64,000 bases of DNA from Streptomyces xanthochromogenes (GCF_014650455.1 NZ_BMUZ01000006.1:248001-312000); one strand, 5' to 3'. Counted from the stretch's first letter, positions 8,193-16,908 are shown. Notes: generated by a model from the sequence alone, not told the origin. Numbers and translations are program-made.

Positions 8193-9767
8193 TTACGGGA
8201 TCAGCTGGTGCGCCGGGAAGTTGCCCGGGGCGCGCTCGCCGGCCGGGCCCTCGGTGACGGCCCGTACGAGGAGTTCGCCGCCGACGAACGCGCCGTGCCA
8301 CGAGGCGCCGAAGCCGCCGAAGAGCTCCTCGCGGTCACCGCGCGAGCGGGGTTTGCCGCGGCCCACCTTGAACGCCCTGATGTGCGGGGCGAGCCGGTCG
8401 TACGTCGCCGGGTCGTCGGTCGACAGGGTGGCGACCAGGGCGCCGTTGGAGGCGTTCATCGCGGCGAGCAGCTCCGCCTCCGTGTCGACCAGGACGATCG
8501 TGTCGACCGGGCCGAACGGTTCCGCGTGGAAGAGGGGCGAGGACGGCGGCGGGTTCAGGAGGGTGACCGGCGGCAGATAGGCGCCGGTGTCCTGTCCGGG
8601 CAGAAAACGGCCGTCGGCGAGGCTCCCGCGGTGCAGCGGGACGGCGCCCCGGTCGATCGCCTCGGCCACTTGATCGCCGAGTTCCTTGGCCTTCGCCGCG
8701 TTGATGAGCGGCCCGAAGTCCAGTGCGGGCAGGGCGTCTTCGGGGTGCTCGACGGCCAGCGGATGGCCGGTGCGCACCGACCGCACGGCCGGCAGGTAGG
8801 CGGCGAGGAACCGGTCGAAGAGGGCACGCTGGACCACGAACCGGGGGTAGGCGGTGCAGCGCTGCTTGCCGTAGTCGAAGAGCCTCGGAACGACGGCCGC
8901 GAGGGCGTCCCAGTCGCTGAAGTTCCAGATGCCCCAGGTGTTGAGGCCCTCCTGTTCCAGGATGTGCCGCTTGCCGAGGTCGGCCACGGCCGTGGCGATA
9001 CGGGCGCCCGTGTCGCGCCCGCCGACGAACGAGACGCAGCCGATCTCCGGGGAGCGGACCAGGGCTTCGGACAGCTCGCCCCCGCTGCCGCTGACCAGGG
9101 TGATCGGGATGCCCTCGCGTACGGCGAGGGCCGCGGCCAGGGTGAGGCAGGCGACGCCGCCGTCGGTGGGGGTCTTCGCGATCACGGCGTTGCCGGCGAG
9201 GGCCTGCACCAGCATCGCGTGGACCAGGACCGACATCGGGTAGTTCCAGCTCGCGATGTTGGACACCGGGCCGGGCAGCGGGGTGCGTCCGTCCAGCATC
9301 GTGTCGATGGTGTCGACGTACCAGCGCACACCGTCGATGGCCCGGTCCACGTCCGCCCGGGCGAGGCGCCAGGGCTTTCCTATCTCCCAGACGAGGAGGA
9401 GGGCGAGCAGGTCGCGGTGTTCGGTCAGGGCGTCGAGGGCGGCGCCCACCCGGGCCCGGCGTTCGGGGAGCGGGACGTGGCGCCATGCGCGGTGCTGGTC
9501 GAGCGAGGCTCGTACGGCCTGCGCGGCGGCCGGGCCGTCGAGTCGGGGCGGGCCCGCGATGGGGGTGGCGTCGACGGGGCTGATGGCCGGGAGGACGCGG
9601 CCGTCGGCGTGCCACCGGCCCGCCCAGAGGTTCAGGACACGGTCGTCCCGGAAGGCCTCCGGCGCGGCGGCCCGGCTGCGCCGCCAGGCGTCGGACCAGG
9701 CGGTGCCGGGCTTGAGGGTCGGGCGGGCGCTCAGACCGGTGGGGCTGGGGGTGGGACCGGGTGCCAT
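8193..9767 (-). CDS. aldehyde dehydrogenase family protein
   Basis: This 524-residue NAD(P)-dependent aldehyde dehydrogenase starts at ATG 9767 behind GGAG. The active-site elements are present: ASWNYPM with Asn175, the general base Glu271 in LEQEGLNTWG, and the nucleophile Cys304 in YGKQRCTAYPRF, 33 residues after Glu271 as expected. Both motifs diverge from the usual ELGGKNP and GQ-C forms, pointing to an unassigned subfamily. The aldehyde substrate is unknown. A longer frame exists upstream but lacks a ribosome site and conserved sequence. Confidence 0.88.
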   Translation of the reverse strand: MAPGPTPSPTGLSARPTLKPGTAWSDAWRRSRAAAPEAFRDDRVLNLWAGRWHADGRVLPAISPVDATPIAGPPRLDGPAAAQAVRASLDQHRAWRHVPLPERRARVGAALDALTEHRDLLALLLVWEIGKPWRLARADVDRAIDGVRWYVDTIDTMLDGRTPLPGPVSNIASWNYPMSVLVHAMLVQALAGNAVIAKTPTDGGVACLTLAAALAVREGIPITLVSGSGGELSEALVRSPEIGCVSFVGGRDTGARIATAVADLGKRHILEQEGLNTWGIWNFSDWDALAAVVPRLFDYGKQRCTAYPRFVVQRALFDRFLAAYLPAVRSVRTGHPLAVEHPEDALPALDFGPLINAAKAKELGDQVAEAIDRGAVPLHRGSLADGRFLPGQDTGAYLPPVTLLNPPPSSPLFHAEPFGPVDTIVLVDTEAELLAAMNASNGALVATLSTDDPATYDRLAPHIRAFKVGRGKPRSRGDREELFGGFGASWHGAFVGGELLVRAVTEGPAGERAPGNFPAHQLIP

Positions 9768-9963
9768 GAGGGACTCCGCTCTCGGTGCGACGGCTGTCGG
9801 GGCGGGGGTGCGATGGCTTGTGTTACCGGACGGTAGCGAGGCGGGGCGGGGTTGGGTACGCACACGGCGTGAAGGTGAGTGACGTCACGTGATGGGGCGC
9901 GGCGAGGGGCCAGCGCCCGCGGCGAGGCCTGTTCCCCGCCTCATCCCACCCCGCCCCCCCTTA

Positions 9964-10030
9964 CCCCTCCCCCTCCCCTTCCCCCTCCCCTTCCCCTTCC
10001 CCCTCCCCTTCCCCTTCCCCTTCCCCTTCC
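9964..10030. repeat. 67-bp pure polypyrimidine tract, hexamer (CCCCTT)n
   Basis: Every base from 9964 to 10030 on the plus strand is C or T. The tract is made of about eleven hexamers, CCCCTT with CCCCCT variants. Tracts of this purity can form triplex (H-DNA) structures and slip during replication. It lies between two converging stop regions rather than in a promoter. Confidence 0.9.
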
Positions 10031-10106
10031 GAAGGACGGTTCTTTCGACGCCAAGGGGTCGCCCGTGGGCGGCAGTTCCGCATCCGGTGAACCGCGGCAC
10101 GCGGCG

Positions 10107-10199
10107 GGTGTCGGGTACCGCAAAGTGACGGACGGCAAGGGGCGCGGGTACCGCTTCGGCGAGAGCGGCCGCGATCTGCTCGGCCACAGCAGCACGTAG
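10107..10199 (+). pseudogene. possible 3' scrap of a winged-helix regulator gene
   Basis: The last 31 codons before the TAG at 10197-10199 read GVGYRKVTDGKGRGYRFGES then GRDLLGHSST. Their third positions are almost all G or C, unlike the sequence just upstream. The string resembles the wing of a winged-helix DNA-binding domain (basic strand, then E-S-G-R-D-L-L). No upstream part of such a gene is present, so it may be a decay remnant. It could also be chance. Confidence 0.2.
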
Positions 10200-10258
10200 A
10201 TGGTGGACCCGCCATGGGGCCCGGCGCGGCCCGTGCGGTCAGGTGCGGCCCAGTGCGG

Positions 10259-10940
10259 TCAGGTGCGGTCGGATCGCTCGTGGACGGTGGTGCGCGTGTG
10301 CTCGGCGTGGGCGCGCATGACCTCCACGGCCCGCCCTTCGTCACGCGCCGAGATCGCGGCAACCAGCTCCCGGTGCTCGATCCAGGACTGCTTCCCGCGT
10401 CGGCCGACGACCGGCGCGCAGTACCACCGCACCCGCCGGTCGACCTGGCCCGCCAGCTCGGCGAGCACCACGTTTCCTGCCAGCTCCATGACCTTGGCAC
10501 GGAACGCGGCGTCGGCCGCCGCCGCGAGGTCCACGTCGTCGTCCGCGACGGCCTGCTCGCCCTGGGCGCACAGCCTCTCCAGGGCGGCGATCCCAGCCGA
10601 ACCGGAGTTGGCCGCAGCAAGCCGGGCCGCCTCGGCCTCCAGGAGGCTGCACACCGAGAGCAGCTGGTCGGCCTCCTCCTCGGTGGGCTCGTGCACGAAC
10701 GCGCCCTGCGCGGGACGCAGATCGACCCAGCCATCGGTGCTGAGTCGCTGGAGCGCCTCGCGCACCGGCTGCCGGGAGACCCCGAGCCGGCCGGCGAGCT
10801 CACTCTCGACCAGGTGCTGGCCGGGGCGCAGGGTTCGGGTGGCGATCAGTTCGAGGAGGGCGTCGTGGACGCGCTCGCGCAGCGGCCCCGGGCCGCTCCA
10901 GCTTGGGCACGGTCCCCTGCGGCAGTCCTGCGGACGACAT
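10259..10940 (-). pseudogene. GntR-family (FadR/FCD type) regulator with a frameshift
   Basis: The C-terminal frame encodes a wHTH (PGQHLVESELAGRLGVSRQPVREALQRL) and an FCD ligand-binding domain ending HAEHTRTTVHERSDRT. The natural start is ATG 10940 behind AGAGGGGGAAG and reads MSSAGLPQGTVPKLERPG. That start is one base out of register with PLRERVHDALLEL, which directly continues it in this family. Removing one base from the four-C run at 10886-10889 joins them into a 226-residue protein of normal length. The fault lies in a near-perfect inverted repeat (AGCGGCCC/GGGCCGCT), so slippage or a sequencing error are both possible. Without correction, no start with a ribosome site serves the long frame. 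Confidence 0.82.
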
Positions 10941-11162
10941 CGCTTCCCCCTCTGGCACCACGGGTGTAGAGCCGGTCGAGCGAATTGAATATCGTCCACC
11001 TTCTACCGACGCAATCCCGCAGCACACGCTCGACCGGATTCGGTTGCACAGGTTCGTGGTTCCTTCTTCGAGTGCCGATGACTGTCGACCGGTCCCGCGG
11101 ACCTGTCCAACGCCATGCCCCTGCGGCGGAACTCGGCAGACCCGCCGGACGTCCTTCGGAGC

Positions 11163-11513
11163 ATGTCTTCCACTCTGATTCTCGGCATCGATCCGCACTC
11201 CGTGCCCGGCATGGACGGTGACGGAGTGCGCGCCGCCCTCGACAGGGAACTGGCCCGGTTCGCCGAGCACGGCATCGAGGCGTCCATGACGCTGATCACG
11301 CTGGACGAAACGGCCGAGTCCACGGTGGTGGCGGCGCTCACCGAGCGCGCCTGGGACGTTGTCGTCATCGGCGGCGGCATCCGCAAGCCCGAGCCTCTGC
11401 TCGTCTTCTTCGAGTTGGTGGTGAACCTGGTCCGCCGGCACGCTCCGGGGGCCGCGATCGCATTCAACACCAGCGGGGGCGACAGCGTAGAGGCTGCCCG
11501 GCGCCGGCTCTGA
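11163..11513 (+). CDS. conserved hypothetical protein
   Basis: This is a 116-residue protein. It opens MSSTLILGIDPHSVPGMDGD and has a central stretch ESTVVAALTERAWDVVVIGGGIRKPEPLL. The alternation of strand and helix (AFNTSGGDSVEAARRRL at the end) suggests a small Rossmann-like or response-regulator-like alpha/beta fold, which is inference only. An in-frame ATG at 11115 would add 16 residues, but neither start has a convincing ribosome site. It is divergent from the broken GntR gene. Confidence 0.6.
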   Translation: MSSTLILGIDPHSVPGMDGDGVRAALDRELARFAEHGIEASMTLITLDETAESTVVAALTERAWDVVVIGGGIRKPEPLLVFFELVVNLVRRHAPGAAIAFNTSGGDSVEAARRRL

Positions 11514-11594
11514 CGGGCGGACGCGGTGGTTGCCCTTCCCCGCACGGGGGCCGTCGCGAGGGCGTTGTCAGTGGCCCGTGCGACAGTGGGCCAC

Positions 11595-12734
11595 ATGCTC
11601 GCGATCACGGTGGACACGGAGAACGGCCGACGGCACAACGGGGTCACGGCCGGTCAACTGGCCGCTCTGGTGCGCCGGATAGGGGCGGACGGCGACAGGT
11701 TCCTGGTGCTCCAGCGGATACCGGACCTGCCGGACGTGTTCCTGCAGGTGTGGCACGAGAGCGAGGAAATGGGTGCGGGCGAGGGTGTGGGTGCGGGTAC
11801 GGATGCAGGTGCGGGCGAGGGCTTGAGCGAAGGCTCGGGCTCCAACTCCAGCCCCGGCTCGGGCTCGGGCTCCAGCCCCGGCTCGGGCTCGGGCTCGGGC
11901 TCCAGCCCCGGCTCGGGCTCGGGCTCCAGCCCCGGCTCGGGCTCCGGCTCCGGCCCCGGCCCCGGCCCCGGCCCCGGCCCCGGCCCCGGCGGCTACATGC
12001 TGGAGTACCGCGACGGCGCGTACGACCGGCACTTCCGGGCGACGCTCGGCTCGCCGGACCCGGTGATCGCCGCCATGACGGCTTGGGCGCGCGCCGACGA
12101 GACCTGGAAGGCAGAGCTCCAGTGGGAGCGGCTGGAGTTCGAACCCCCGGCGCCCGTACCCGAGTTGGACCTCACGGACGAGGACCGGGGACTGCTCGAA
12201 GCACGCGTCCGTGAGGTGATCGCGGGCGGCTATGCGACACGGGCGGAGCTCGCGGAGCTGGCCGAGGACTATCTCGTGTCGGGCGGAGTCCACCCCATTT
12301 CACTCGCACAGGCCCGGCAATTGGTGGACCGCATATGGCTGGAGCGCGTGGCCGAACAGGCCACCTGGCAGGGCGAGACCGATCCCGAGCGGCTCACCCG
12401 GGCCTTCACCGCGCTGGAGGCGGCGGGCATCACGGCCCGGGAGAACTTCAGCTGCTGCCGTTCCTGCGGCCAGTCGGAGATCGGCGCGGCAGGATCGCCG
12501 GAGGCTCGCGGCTTCGTGTACTTCCACTCCCAGAGCACGGATGCGGCCGCCTCGGGCCACGGACTGACCCTGCACTACGGCGGGTTCGACGGCCTGCCGG
12601 GGACCACCGCGTCCGTGGGCCGCGAGGTGGTGGCCGCACTGGAGCGTTCCGGCCTGCCAGTGGAGTGGAACGGCGATCCCGGACGCGCCCTCGACATCAC
12701 ACGGCTCGACTGGCGCAAGCGCCTAACCGGTTGA
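11595..12734 (+). CDS. DUF6891-like protein with a Gly/Ser/Pro-rich repeat linker
   Basis: This 379-residue protein has three parts: an N-terminal domain (residues 1-55, VDTENGRRHNGVTAGQLAAL), a low-complexity linker of about 80 residues built from SSPGSGSG and PGPG repeats, and a C-terminal domain matching DUF6891 (FSCCRSCGQSEI, then GFVYFHSQSTD, LHYGGFDG and LDWRKRL). The paired cysteines in CCRSCG could bind metal. The function is unknown. The linker DNA is a hexamer array, so its length is likely to vary between strains. Start ATG 11595 was chosen because the preceding frame (MVALPRTGAVARA) looks non-coding. Confidence 0.75.
   Translation: MLAITVDTENGRRHNGVTAGQLAALVRRIGADGDRFLVLQRIPDLPDVFLQVWHESEEMGAGEGVGAGTDAGAGEGLSEGSGSNSSPGSGSGSSPGSGSGSGSSPGSGSGSSPGSGSGSGPGPGPGPGPGPGGYMLEYRDGAYDRHFRATLGSPDPVIAAMTAWARADETWKAELQWERLEFEPPAPVPELDLTDEDRGLLEARVREVIAGGYATRAELAELAEDYLVSGGVHPISLAQARQLVDRIWLERVAEQATWQGETDPERLTRAFTALEAAGITARENFSCCRSCGQSEIGAAGSPEARGFVYFHSQSTDAAASGHGLTLHYGGFDGLPGTTASVGREVVAALERSGLPVEWNGDPGRALDITRLDWRKRLTG
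11833..11990. repeat. in-gene hexamer repeat array
   Basis: The DNA consists of GGCTCG/GGCTCC units followed by about seven GGCCCC units near 11950-11989, with the longer block CCAGCCCCGGCTCGGGCTCG repeated three times. The 6-base unit keeps the DUF6891 gene in frame when copies are gained or lost. Confidence 0.85.
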
Positions 12735-12816
12735 GTGCAGCCGGGCGGCCGGGAGCTTCGACCGGTCTGTCCGACCGTTCGCTGGGCAGCCGGGGCCGAT
12801 CGGCTAGCCCGAGGGT

Positions 12817-13992
12817 TCACGCGGGTTGGCACAGGGCGTGGTCGATGAGGTCGCGCACCGCGGCTTCCTGTCGGGCCGAGGTCCCCGGATCGGCCGACCG
12901 GCTGTGCGCGGCGACGGTGATCGTCCGTCGCCCGTCCATGGTGGTCGCCGCCTGGACGTCGTAGCCGAAACCGTTGCCTCCGTGGCCGAGGTAACCCCCG
13001 CCACAGGAAAGGGGGTTGAAGAAGAGCCCGAGGCCGTCCCGGGTTCCCTTCGGGTGGCCGCTGTCGTCCGGCATCGCCACCGTGGTGCGCATGGCGGCGA
13101 GTTCGGCCGGTTTCAACAGCCGGCCGCTCGCCAACGCGGCGAAGAAGCGGTTGAGATCGCGGGCCGTGCCGGTCATGGAGCCGTCGGCCCCGCTGTCGAA
13201 GGGCCGGTAGGGGATCGTGGTGTCGACCATCGGACCGTTCACGGTGAACTGCTGGTAGTTGGCCGCGTGCGGATACGGGAGAAGGGGATCGGTGCCGGGG
13301 GTGTCGGTGCCCCGCAGGCCGAGCGGGCGCAGGATGCGGTCGTGGACCTGCTGCTCCCAGGTGCGGCCGGTGACCTTCTCGACGATCATCGCGGCGAGTA
13401 CGTAATTCGTGTTGGAGTAGGCCCAGCGGGTGCCCGCCGGAAAGGCGGGCGCGTGACGCATGGCCAGGCGCACCAGGTCCTCGGGCCGATAGGTACGCCA
13501 CCGGTTGGCGAAGTAGGCCCGCGCGGTGGGTTCCGGCAGGACATCGGAGACGTATTCGGGCAGGCCACTCGTGTGCCGCAGCAGGTCGCGGACGGTGATG
13601 GTCCGGCCGTCGTTGCCGGCACCGGACACGACCCCGGGCAACAAGTCCTCCACCCGTTGGCCGAGGGAGATCCGCCGCTCGCCCACGAGTTGGAGCACGA
13701 CGGTGGCGACGAACGTCTTGGTGGTACTGCCCAGACGCAGATAACCGTCCGCGGGGACCGGGCGGCCGGTGGCCGAATCCCCCACCCCGGAACGGGCGGT
13801 GACCGTCCCGCCCGGCGTGTCCAGGCGCACCTCCACCCCGGTGACCCCCGCGTCCCGCACCGCGTCGGCATCGCGCTGCAGGGACCACCCGGGACCGCTC
13901 GGGACCGGCGCGGCCGAAGCCGCGACGCAGGGCAGGCAGGACAGGGCCAGGCCGAGCGCCCCGGCCGACAACCACACACGACGAAAGATCAT
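12817..13992 (-). CDS. secreted serine hydrolase, class C beta-lactamase/DD-peptidase fold
   Basis: This 391-residue protein has a signal peptide (MIFRRVWLSAGALGLALSCLPCVAASA). The penicillin-binding fold triad is complete: S89-T-T-K92 (SxxK), Y192-S-N194 (YxN) and H337-G-G339 (HGG, the KTG equivalent). It is therefore a D-alanyl-D-alanine carboxypeptidase or esterase of the serine beta-lactamase superfamily acting outside the membrane on peptidoglycan or small esters. The family cannot be split further by sequence alone. It is convergent with the DUF6891 gene. Confidence 0.9.
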   Translation of the reverse strand: MIFRRVWLSAGALGLALSCLPCVAASAAPVPSGPGWSLQRDADAVRDAGVTGVEVRLDTPGGTVTARSGVGDSATGRPVPADGYLRLGSTTKTFVATVVLQLVGERRISLGQRVEDLLPGVVSGAGNDGRTITVRDLLRHTSGLPEYVSDVLPEPTARAYFANRWRTYRPEDLVRLAMRHAPAFPAGTRWAYSNTNYVLAAMIVEKVTGRTWEQQVHDRILRPLGLRGTDTPGTDPLLPYPHAANYQQFTVNGPMVDTTIPYRPFDSGADGSMTGTARDLNRFFAALASGRLLKPAELAAMRTTVAMPDDSGHPKGTRDGLGLFFNPLSCGGGYLGHGGNGFGYDVQAATTMDGRRTITVAAHSRSADPGTSARQEAAVRDLIDHALCQPA

Positions 13993-14183
13993 GTCGCGAG
14001 CCTAGGAACGGCACGGTCCCCCATCCATCCGGCCTCCTCCCCCTCTTGAAGGGGGGCCACCCGGATGGACACCGCGACGGGGGCCACTGGGATGGACACT
14101 GTGTCGTGGAGCCTTGCGGATTCCCCGCCCGACGGTGCGGCGGCGGTCGCCGGCCCGGTCGGGCCCGGACCCCGCGCGGCGCG

Positions 14184-15131
14184 TCACGGGCAGCGCACGA
14201 CCTGCCCCGCGTACGACAGGTTGCCGCCGAAGCCGAAGAGGAGGACCGGGTCGCCGGTGGCGATCTCGCCGCGCTCCACCAGCTTGGACAGGGCCATCGG
14301 AATGCTGGCCGCCGAGGTGTTGCCGGATTCGACGACATCGCGGGCGATGACCGCGTTGACGGCACCGATCTTGCGTGCGACGGGCTCGATGATCCGCAGG
14401 TTGGCCTGGTGGAGCACCACCGCGGCGAGGTCCTCGGGGGTGAGCCCCGCTCGCTCGCACACCTGACGGGCGATGGGCGGCAGTTGGGTGGTGGCCCAGC
14501 GGTAGACGGACTGGCCCTCCTGTGCGAACACCGGCGGGGTGCCCTCGATGCGCACCGCGTGCCCCATCTCCGGCACCGAACCCCACAGCACCGGCCCGAT
14601 CAGCGCTTCCTCGCTCGCCTCGACCACCGCCGCGCCCGCGCCGTCGCCGACCAGGACGCAGGTGCTGCGGTCGGTCCAGTCGGTCACCGCCGTCATCTTG
14701 TCCGCACCGATGACGAGGGCCCGCCTGGCGGTTCCGGTCCGCACCAGGCTGTCGGCGGTGGCGAGGGCGTGGGTGAAACCGGCGCAGACCACGTTGAGGT
14801 CCAGGACGGCGGGCGAGCCCATGCCGAGACGGGTGGCGACCCGGGCCGCCGTGTTCGGGGAGCGGTCGACGGCGGTGGAGGTGGCGACCAGGACCAGATC
14901 GATGTCGGCGGGAGTCAGCCCCGCGGCGGCCAGCGCCTTCGCCCCCGCGTGCGCGGCGAGTTCGTCCACGGGTTCGTCGGGCCCCGCGACGTGCCGGGTG
15001 CGGATGCCGACCCGGCTGCTGATCCATTCGTCGCTGGTGTCGACCAGCTCGGCGAGGTCCTCATTGGTGAGCACCTTGGCGGGCTGGTAGTGCCCGACTG
15101 CGACTAGACGTGAGCCTCGCATGCCGGTCAT
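14184..15131 (-). CDS. 3-oxoacyl-ACP synthase III (KAS III, FabH-like)
   Basis: This 315-residue enzyme has the complete KAS III triad: Cys116 in NVVCAGFTHA, His241 in VVLHQANLRI and Asn271 in ESGNTSAAS. Such enzymes condense an acyl-CoA starter with malonyl-ACP. Genome context normally separates primary FabH (next to fabD/acpP) from secondary-metabolism paralogues. No ACP or other fatty acid genes are adjacent, so a specialised role is more likely. ATG 15131 gives the canonical N-terminus (MRGSRLVAVGHYQPAKVLTN); eight further upstream codons are open but not conserved. Confidence 0.9.
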   Translation of the reverse strand: MTGMRGSRLVAVGHYQPAKVLTNEDLAELVDTSDEWISSRVGIRTRHVAGPDEPVDELAAHAGAKALAAAGLTPADIDLVLVATSTAVDRSPNTAARVATRLGMGSPAVLDLNVVCAGFTHALATADSLVRTGTARRALVIGADKMTAVTDWTDRSTCVLVGDGAGAAVVEASEEALIGPVLWGSVPEMGHAVRIEGTPPVFAQEGQSVYRWATTQLPPIARQVCERAGLTPEDLAAVVLHQANLRIIEPVARKIGAVNAVIARDVVESGNTSAASIPMALSKLVERGEIATGDPVLLFGFGGNLSYAGQVVRCP

Positions 15132-15367
15132 GGCGGATCCCCTCGGTACGAGCATTGACTGCTGACATCCGGAGCCATCCAGTCTTCGTGGCTACTGATG
15201 GGTACAGGGGCGCGAGATCCCACAGGATTCACTGCCGCACCTTTGGAGCCTTGTGTCAGCGTTTCGCCCGCGAGGCCCCCGCGCGAAGCGCATCGAGCGT
15301 CCTGGCCCTTTCGAGGCACAAACTGTAGACAAGTCTCCGCGGAGCGGCGGATCGCGGTGCCGCACAC

Positions 15368-15522
15368 GTCCGCGCGTACTGCGGCGGCTGCTGCAACCTC
15401 CCCCTCCATGTGCAGGACAATGAGATCGTCGAGGTCACCTCGCGCACGACAACCCGGTGACCCACGGCAACCTCTGCATCAAGGGGCGCTTCGGCTTCCA
15501 GCACGTGCAGACGCGAGACTGA
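15368..15522 (+). pseudogene. 3' scrap of a formate dehydrogenase Fe-S subunit gene
   Basis: Translation gives VRAYCGGCCNLPLHVQDNEI then VEVTS. After a one-base loss near 15441-15443 the other frame continues HDNPVTHGNLCIKGRFGFQH then VQTRD and stop. This is the conserved C-terminal [4Fe-4S] region of actinobacterial NuoG/FdhF-like iron-sulfur proteins that partner formate dehydrogenase. Only about 52 residues of roughly 300 remain, with a frameshift, and nothing upstream to 15156 matches the missing part. It sits 43 bases before fdhD, the gene normally associated with formate dehydrogenase. Confidence 0.8.
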
Positions 15523-15565
15523 CGAGCCCGACGAGTTTGACGAGAGCGATCGAGGGACTGAGGAC

Positions 15566-16405
15566 ATGGGACGGGTCACCGAACGCCGCCGCGTCATCCG
15601 CATCCGGGACGGGGTGGTGTCGGCCCGCCCGGACACCCTGGTGGCCGAGGAGCCGCTGGAGATCCGGCTGAACGGGAAGCCGCTCGCGATCACGATGCGT
15701 ACGCCGGGCGACGACTTCGCGCTCGCGGCCGGGTTCCTGGTGAGCGAAGGGGTGCTCGGCGCCGCGGCCGAGCTCCGGTCCATCGTGTACTGCGCGGGGG
15801 CCACGGCGGACGGCCAGAACACCTACAACGTGGTCGACGTGCGGCTCGCGCCGGACGTAGAGGTGCCGGACATCACCCTCGAACGCAATGTGTACACGAC
15901 GTCCTCGTGCGGCCTGTGCGGCAAGGCCAGCCTGGACGCCGTCCGTACGCAGGCCCGCTTCCCGATCGCCGACACTCCCCCGGTCCGGGTGGCGCCCGAA
16001 CTGCTCGCGATCCTCCCCGACCGGCTCCGCGCGGCGCAGCGGGTCTTCGACCGGACCGGCGGTCTGCACGCGGCGGCGCTGTTCTCGCCGGAGGGCGAAC
16101 TGCTCGACGTACGCGAGGACGTGGGCCGCCACAACGCGGTCGACAAACTCGTCGGCCGCGCGCTCCAGGACGACCGGCTCCCGCTGTCGCGCTGCATCCT
16201 CCTCGTGTCGGGCCGGGCCTCGTTCGAGCTCGCCCAGAAGGCGGTGATGGCGGGCATACCGGTCCTCGCGGCCGTCTCCGCGCCGTCCTCGCTCGCCGTC
16301 GACCTGGCCGTCGAGTCCGGCCTGACACTGGTGGGCTTCCTGCGCGGCAGCTCCATGAACGTGTACGCGGGGGACGAGCGCATCGCCCTGCACTCGGGCG
16401 TCTGA
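15566..16405 (+). CDS. fdhD: formate dehydrogenase accessory sulfurtransferase FdhD
   Basis: This 279-residue protein matches FdhD over its length: EEPLEIRLNGKPLAITMRTP, then GDDFALAAGFLVSEG, the catalytic C115-G-L-C118 loop in TTSSCGLCGKASL, then EDVGRHNAVDKLVG. FdhD passes sulfur from IscS to the molybdenum cofactor of formate dehydrogenase in the cytoplasm. The partner dehydrogenase is represented here only by the scrap upstream. A working copy would have to be elsewhere. Confidence 0.96.
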   Translation: MGRVTERRRVIRIRDGVVSARPDTLVAEEPLEIRLNGKPLAITMRTPGDDFALAAGFLVSEGVLGAAAELRSIVYCAGATADGQNTYNVVDVRLAPDVEVPDITLERNVYTTSSCGLCGKASLDAVRTQARFPIADTPPVRVAPELLAILPDRLRAAQRVFDRTGGLHAAALFSPEGELLDVREDVGRHNAVDKLVGRALQDDRLPLSRCILLVSGRASFELAQKAVMAGIPVLAAVSAPSSLAVDLAVESGLTLVGFLRGSSMNVYAGDERIALHSGV

Positions 16406-16422
16406 CCCCGTTCCGAACGAGC

Positions 16423-16462
16423 GGCCCGGCCGGCGGGGAGCGCTCCCTGCGCCGGCCGGGCC
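16423..16462. terminator. strong bidirectional hairpin with inner GGGAGCGCTCCC
   Basis: GGCCCGGCCGGCG (16423-16435) pairs perfectly with CGCCGGCCGGGCC (16450-16462), 13 bp. The loop contains the self-complementary GGGAGCGCTCCC (16436-16447), which extends the stem. It separates the convergent fdhD and ferredoxin-like genes. The inner palindrome is the CebR-type operator core seen elsewhere in the window. Confidence 0.8.
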
Positions 16463-16499
16463 TTCCCCTTGTCCGGGCCGACCGCCCGCGACCGGCCCG

Positions 16500-16904
16500 C
16501 TAGCGCACGCGCCTGCGGGCCTCGGCGGGGGCCGGGATCAGCTGGAGGGCGAGGGTGGCCGGGGGCTCGGCGACTCCGGGGCCGCCCTGTTCGGCCCAGG
16601 CCAGGATGTCGTCGGTGGCGTCGTCGTCGAGGACCCAGCCGATCCAGGCCGCGCGGGCCCCGCTCCGCCGGGCCGGGCCGGAGGGCTGGACCACGATCAC
16701 ATTCGCCTGGCCGCACGGGCCGAGACAGTCGGTGGTGCGCACGGCGATCCGTCCACCGGACTCCGCGGCCGCGGCGCGCAGCCGCTCCAGCTGGCGCGCG
16801 TGGTCGGTGCCGGGGGTCTTGCGGGCGTCCCCGCAGCAGCAGCCGCGGCAGACGACGAGGGTGCAGGGGCGTGAACCGGCCGCGGATATCGAGAACTTGG
16901 GCAT
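16500..16904 (-). CDS. (2Fe-2S) thioredoxin-like ferredoxin domain protein
   Basis: This 134-residue protein has a cysteine-rich N-terminus (C14, C19, C22-C24 in CTLVVCRGCCCGD) and C60/C64 in TTDCLGPCGQANVIV, the spacing of the NuoE/thioredoxin-like [2Fe-2S] ferredoxins. It probably carries electrons or acts in cobalamin- or molybdenum-related chemistry. The exact partner is unknown. Its start lies 4 bases after the isochorismatase stop on the same strand, so the two form an operon. Confidence 0.8.
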   Translation of the reverse strand: MPKFSISAAGSRPCTLVVCRGCCCGDARKTPGTDHARQLERLRAAAAESGGRIAVRTTDCLGPCGQANVIVVQPSGPARRSGARAAWIGWVLDDDATDDILAWAEQGGPGVAEPPATLALQLIPAPAEARRRVR

Positions 16905-16908
16905 GCGC

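Larger units (their letters stand above)
9768..10258. other. gene-poor interval with polypyrimidine tract and possible coding scrap
   Basis: Between the aldehyde dehydrogenase start and the GntR stop lie a 67-base pure pyrimidine tract and a short segment ending at a TAG at 10197 that has coding-like codon use (separate entries). I see no complete gene. Reading frames through the tract give only Lys/Gly/Arg or Pro/Leu repeats. Confidence 0.6.

Noticed and set aside
9885..10187. Small basic Lys/Gly-rich protein on the minus strand
   Set aside because: Its tail is only the hexamer tract read as codons, and third-position bias in the rest is weak.
10259..10999. Full-length GntR protein starting upstream of 10940 in the body frame
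   Set aside because: The extra N-terminus (MDDIQFARPALHPWCQ) has no ribosome site and no family match, while the other frame gives the conserved start.
15198..15671. 157-codon frame across the formate dehydrogenase scrap
   Set aside because: It reads the wrong frame; the recognisable subunit sequence lies in the other two frames.
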